Assembly (NCBI GenBank): GCA_016928165.1
Contig: JAFGLH010000262.1
Span: forward strand, 36,199 to 100,198
DNA from: Pirellulales bacterium
GTDB taxonomy: Bacteria; Planctomycetota; Planctomycetia; Pirellulales; Thermoguttaceae
DNA: 64,000 nucleotides
Direction of reading: 5' to 3'
Shown: positions 60,418-64,000 of the stretch, piece by piece
Numbering within the stretch: position 1 is the first letter of the stretch
How the letters are laid out: each line of letters begins with the position of its first letter
Made by a program: the position numbers and the translations under genes
Notes under the pieces: generated by a model
Databases searched by the model: none
Seen by the model: the letters and a program-made list of their open reading frames with translations, nothing else
What the model was told of the DNA's origin: nothing

Positions 60418-61704
60418 ATGGAATTTCTTCACCACGCCATGCCGAACGGCTTGGAGATCGTCGTCGAACGAAACGACAAGGCGTATTCCGCCGCGCTGGG
60501 ATTTTTCGTCAAGACCGGCGCCCGCGACGAAGACGACTCAATCGCCGGAGCAAGCCACTTTCTCGAACACATGGCGTTCAAGGGCACCCCGACCCGCTCG
60601 GCCGAGGACGTGAACCGGGAGTTCGACGAGATGGGCGCCCACTACAACGCCTTCACCACCGAGGAAAACACGGTTTACTACGCCGCCGTCCTGCCGGAGC
60701 ATCAAGACCGGGCCACCGAACTGCTGGCCGACATTCTTCGCCCCGCGCTCCGAGAGGTTGATTTCCGCACCGAGAAACAGGTGATTCTCGAAGAGATCAG
60801 GATGTACGACGACCAGCCGCCGTTTGGCGCCGACGACAAGTGCCGGGCCTTGTTCTTCGGCCGGCACCCGTTGGGTAGAAGCATTCTCGGCGAAGTGGAA
60901 AGCGTCGCGAGCCTGTCGATCGAGGCGCTCCGCGAATACTGCCGACGGCGGTACAGCCCGGGCAACATGGTGCTGGCCGCCGCCGGGCGGATCGACACGC
61001 AGCGGCTCGTCGCCGCCGTCGAGCGGACTTGCGGCCTCTGGCCGGCGGAGGCCAACGGCAGAAAAGTCACACCCGCCGCTACCCATGAAGGTTTCCGATC
61101 GCTCCATAAGCAGAGCGCGTCGCAGCAGTATTTGCTGCGGCTTTCGCCCGCCCCCGCCGCCGGGGACGACGACCGATACGCCGCCAAGCTGTTGGCCGCC
61201 GTCTTGGGCGACGACTCGGGAAGCCGGCTCTATTGGGAGCTGGTCGACCCGGGCCTGGCCGAACACGCCAGCCTCGGCCACAGCGAATACGAAGCCGCCG
61301 GGGCAATGATGACCTACATGGTATGCAGCCCCGAGCACACGGCCGAAAACATCCGCCGCATCCTCGAAGTTTTCCGCCGCGCGGAGGCCGAGGGGATTAC
61401 CGAGGACGAATTGGAACAGGCCAAAAGCAAGGTTCGCAGCCGAATCGTGCTCGGCAGTGAGCGGCCGCGCGGCCGCTTGTTCGCCGTCGGCAGCGAATGG
61501 GTCTATCGCCGGCGACATTGCCCAGTCGAACTCGATCTAGAGGCAATCTCCGCTCTCACGGTCACCGATCTCGCCGCGGTGTTGAAAAAGTATCCTCTCA
61601 GTCGCGCGGCGATGGTGACGATCGGCCCGCAAGACGAGGTTTCGGCGTTGAACCACTTCGCCATCATGTTCGAGGACCGCTTGCCTAAACTCACCGGCAA
61701 ATAA
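60418..61704 (+). CDS. M16-family zinc metallopeptidase (pitrilysin-like)
   Basis: A 428-residue peptidase. The inverted zinc motif HFLEH has His47, Glu50 and His51. A distal Glu ligand is in KQVILEEIRMYDD near residue 125. The second half has the inactive M16C partner fold (SKVRSRIVLGSERPRGRLF). Length fits the small single-chain M16B type that often works in pairs. No signal peptide is seen, so it is probably cytoplasmic. It lies 247 bases after cphA in the same direction. A role in peptide turnover linked to cyanophycin is possible but not proven. Confidence 0.92.
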   Translation: MEFLHHAMPNGLEIVVERNDKAYSAALGFFVKTGARDEDDSIAGASHFLEHMAFKGTPTRSAEDVNREFDEMGAHYNAFTTEENTVYYAAVLPEHQDRATELLADILRPALREVDFRTEKQVILEEIRMYDDQPPFGADDKCRALFFGRHPLGRSILGEVESVASLSIEALREYCRRRYSPGNMVLAAAGRIDTQRLVAAVERTCGLWPAEANGRKVTPAATHEGFRSLHKQSASQQYLLRLSPAPAAGDDDRYAAKLLAAVLGDDSGSRLYWELVDPGLAEHASLGHSEYEAAGAMMTYMVCSPEHTAENIRRILEVFRRAEAEGITEDELEQAKSKVRSRIVLGSERPRGRLFAVGSEWVYRRRHCPVELDLEAISALTVTDLAAVLKKYPLSRAAMVTIGPQDEVSALNHFAIMFEDRLPKLTGK

Positions 61705-61763
61705 CGCACCAAACCCGGCTGACACAAAAATCCGTACAGGCCCTGGGGATAGTGGGTCGTTTG

Positions 61764-62795
61764 TTATAAGTGCCTGTTGTCTATCGGCAGCCCGTCCTTG
61801 CGGTTCCCCAAACGACGGTAGACCTCGCCATCAATTGAGTAATTGATTGTGCGGACGGAGCCGTCGCAGCACGACATGTGGAAACTGCCGGCGTGCGCGC
61901 TGCCGAACCACTGCACCTTATTACCTTCTCCGATGGTTGAACTGTCCTGCCGGGGCAGATTGTTTTCGCCAGCGCTTTCGACTTTGCCACATACTCCCGT
62001 CCAACGCAGCAAATTCAAGTGGTCACCGCAATACATAGTAGCACTATCGCCCCAGTCCTTGCCGTCGGTGTAATGGTAACGGTTGACGTACTTCTCGCCG
62101 ATTAGAAAAGTGTTGCTTGTGCCATCCCTGACGTCAGCCAGAGTGACCTGGCTGCGTTGATGAGAAATACCTGTTTGTTGCGACATGTCGTCCCATTCGA
62201 ACTTTGGATCGTCCGCCTCAAAAAAATCATCCGGTGAAACGGCATGCCACTGCATGTAGTCACCGCCATTCATGGCATAGTCGTTTCTGGCGAGTTGTTT
62301 TATGGGATCGATAGTATATTTGAACTGAGTGTTGTGAAAGTTATCGTATAAAGCCGGAAACCGGCGGCTGGGGCAGTGCATTATCGCCAACGGCATAGCA
62401 AGTCGAAGGGAGTTGGCGTCTTCGATGCTCAGACTGCCGTTGCTTCCGCCCAAATCATGCAATTTTTGCTGTTCGATATACGGAAGGATATTGTATATCC
62501 ACCCACCGGGTTGATGCTTGTCGAAACCCCGGTTCGGATGGCCGAGCCAATACTTATTCCATCCGCCGGTCGGAAAGAAACCGATAGCCGACTCATGGCT
62601 CAGGGCAGCCAAGGCTAACTGTTTGACATGATTACCGCATTGAACTCTCCGGGCAGTCTCTCTCGCAGCTTGAATAGCCGGAATCAACAGCGCAATCAGA
62701 ATCCCGATAATCGTGATGACGACCAAAAGCTCCACCAACGTAAACGCGGTGCGCCATGGGCAGATGCTCCCGCACTGCCTATTTGTCGGTAGCAT
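61764..62795 (-). CDS. DUF1559 pseudopilin-like protein
   Basis: A third family member, about 343 residues, with [20 protein letters not shown] near residues 20-39 and a C-terminal HAGSFHMSCCDGSVRTINY. The ATG at 62795 has AGGTGG upstream; an ATG at 62818 in the same frame is the alternative. Its N-terminal leader is short, as normal. The long in-frame reading to 63176 overlaps the transposase and is rejected. It stands next to the transposase remnant and convergent with the M16 gene, so it may be an isolated copy spread by recombination. Confidence 0.9.
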   Translation of the reverse strand: MLPTNRQCGSICPWRTAFTLVELLVVITIIGILIALLIPAIQAARETARRVQCGNHVKQLALAALSHESAIGFFPTGGWNKYWLGHPNRGFDKHQPGGWIYNILPYIEQQKLHDLGGSNGSLSIEDANSLRLAMPLAIMHCPSRRFPALYDNFHNTQFKYTIDPIKQLARNDYAMNGGDYMQWHAVSPDDFFEADDPKFEWDDMSQQTGISHQRSQVTLADVRDGTSNTFLIGEKYVNRYHYTDGKDWGDSATMYCGDHLNLLRWTGVCGKVESAGENNLPRQDSSTIGEGNKVQWFGSAHAGSFHMSCCDGSVRTINYSIDGEVYRRLGNRKDGLPIDNRHL

Positions 62796-62884
62796 CGCGC
62801 CACCTGATACTTTGCACATAATTCGTTTCTGTTGCGAAAAGAATTTTGAGCTATTACGTGGGCGGGCTGGGATTGTCAATGAAT

Positions 62885-62952
62885 GACGCATCCTTCCCTT
62901 TTGGGTATTTGATTGATGACATACTAAATCCCAAGGAGGACAAGGATGCGTC
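62885..62952. repeat. Inverted repeat that overlaps the transposase start
   Basis: GACGCATCCTT at 62885-62895 is perfectly repeated in inverse form as AAGGATGCGTC at 62942-62952. The second arm covers the transposase start codon at 62946. The repeat may be the element's terminal repeat or a site that controls its translation. Confidence 0.65.
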
Positions 62953-63806
62953 GAATACGAGAAACAATGCTGCCGTTTACCTGGAACAACAACGATCTCC
63001 CTAAAACAGTACGCGAGTATCGGGAGAAATACAAGGCCATCAGCCGGATTCTGGACGACCATCCCGAGATTCTGAAACTGGTGCACGAGGACTTGAAGAG
63101 GTTTTCCCGCGGCGGACGGCGGGGACGGGAAGGGGATTTCACTTCGGAAACGATCCTGCGGGCGCTGGCGGTCCACGCCATCGAGGGACTTTCCCTACGG
63201 GAGACGATGGTGCGGATCGCGGAGAACGAGATCCTCCAGGCATTTCTGCGGACGCGAAAGAAGGCAACGATGGATTTCACCTTTTTGGACAAGTGCTTTC
63301 AGGCCATTCGCCCGGCCACCTGGAAAAAGATCAACGCGGCGCTGGCCCAGGGGGCGGTGGAGTCGAAAGCCATCGACCCCTCCACGATCCGGACCGACAC
63401 CAGGGCGGCGGAGATGAACATCCACTGGCCGACCGACGCCTCGCTGCTTTGGGACGCCTGGCGGGTGGCGGCGCGGATGTTGCGTCGGGGGCGGGCCATT
63501 GCCCCGGACACCTGTCCGCACCGCTTCCACGACCGTAAAACCAAACGGCTGTACTTGTTCATTACACGGTATGCCAAGAGCGAAAACGCCCGGTGGCGGC
63601 AGATGCGCGACTTGGCCGCCGCCGTACCGAGCATGTGGCGATCGCCAAGGTTCAGCGCGCCAGGAACGTGCTCGATAAATTACAATCTGCGTGAGACATT
63701 GCACTGGTTAACAATCTTGCCTCTTTCACGGTTAACCGGTATCATGTGGTTTGGTTCGTTACGGGTTGTTTTCGTTTCCGTTGTGGCCGAAAGCGACTCG
63801 AACTAG
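62946..63806 (+). pseudogene. ISNCY-type transposase, frameshifted
   Basis: The frame starts MRRIRETMLPFTWNNNDL and resembles transposases of the ISNCY group (RILDDHPEILKLVHEDL, EGLSLRETMVRI, DTRAAEMNIHWPTDASLLWD with a likely catalytic Asp). Around 63639 the sequence shifts by one base: the following frame reads EHVAIAKVQRARNVLDKLQSA and then stops at about 63711, whereas the original frame goes on to 63806 in unrelated sequence. Full members are longer, about 430 residues. So the gene is both frameshifted and shortened and cannot be active. No right-end terminal repeat was found. Confidence 0.75.
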
Positions 63807-63945
63807 GCAATCGTTTTACCGACAATTATTTACAGCTTTCCACAAAGAGAGCGTTGTTGCGAAGAGAGTTGCGTGCGGGTATGCGCGGGGCCGCGTTGTG
63901 CTTGCTAAATGCATATTTAGTTTCTGTTGCGGAAAACCACTGTAG

Positions 63946-64000
63946 GGTGCGTGCTTGCACGCACCAGCTTGGTTTTGCCGCGAAATAAGGTGCGTGCAAG
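63946..64000. repeat. GGTGCGTGC hairpin and start of a further copy
   Basis: GGTGCGTGC and GCACGCACC (63946-63965) form a 9-bp stem with a two-base loop. At 63989-64000 the sequence GGTGCGTGCAAG begins another copy that is cut off by the window end. Same family as 33556-33576. Confidence 0.7.

Noticed and set aside
1..64000. tRNA or rRNA genes
   Set aside because: No cloverleaf with a TTCRA-type T-loop and no rRNA-like segment was recognised in the intergenic regions. A dedicated scan could still find one.

Overview
The window is a GC-rich chromosome segment (by eye about 60-65% GC) from a member of the Planctomycetota, most likely a Pirellulales-type lineage. This rests on gene content, not on rRNA, which is absent: three DUF1559 pseudopilin-like proteins, two PEP-CTERM anchored proteins, a Rhodopirellula/Verrucomicrobium-type ECF sigma factor with a FecR partner, a LEPR-type N-terminal motif on a giant subtilase, Tat-exported Gfo/Idh/MocA oxidoreductases, and the family's typical intergenic repeats. 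No tRNA, rRNA, CRISPR array, prophage or plasmid origin was seen. The only mobile element is a decayed transposase at the right edge.

Layout. 1-12952: a truncated Tat oxidoreductase, a CPBP protease, pyruvate phosphate dikinase, a thioredoxin/esterase pair with overlapping ends, a DUF11 cell-surface protein, a VapBC pair whose toxin is broken, ApbE, a SUMF1-fold lipoprotein and a complete Gfo/Idh/MocA oxidoreductase. 12992-15891: a sugar kinase and an L-fucose/L-arabinose isomerase-like protein in one overlapping unit. 15944-21725: a Gld-like ABC export system (ATPase, fused permease/GldG, DUF4340 protein, small membrane protein). 21885-28744: a ferritin-like protein, a MacB/LolCDE-like ABC system with a DUF1559 gene directly upstream, and a secreted prenyltransferase-fold protein. 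28993-31882: a histidine kinase and a sigma-54 response regulator. 31905-38188: a leftward cell-surface module (ECF sigma, FecR, PEP-CTERM protein, sialidase, DUF1559, lipoprotein). 38443-46744: a seven-gene exopolysaccharide operon (Wzz/GumC, deacetylase, flippase, polymerase/ligase, acetyltransferase, two glycosyltransferases), with a diguanylate cyclase transcribed divergently. 48146-54041: a serpin followed by a subtilase with three 184-residue repeats. 54072-61704: a cyanophycin locus (DUF1854 protein and ABC exporter divergent from cyanophycin synthetase, then an M16 peptidase). 61764-64000: a DUF1559 gene, a frameshifted transposase and repeat hairpins.

Functionally the segment is dominated by envelope and export work: matrix polysaccharide under probable c-di-GMP control, surface proteins under an ECF/FecR switch, three ABC export systems, and a protease with a possible cognate inhibitor.

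The most unusual sequence-level signal is a set of unrelated 7-bp tandem arrays, period always seven. One lies inside fecR, where loss or gain of a unit would shift the reading frame. A second repeat family (palindromic, about 60 bp) has entered three coding regions in frame. Two genes look broken by single-base events: vapC by a nonsense codon, and the sialidase by a frameshift just before its PEP-CTERM anchor. Two tandem 17-bp dyads spaced exactly 21 bp precede the two-component system.
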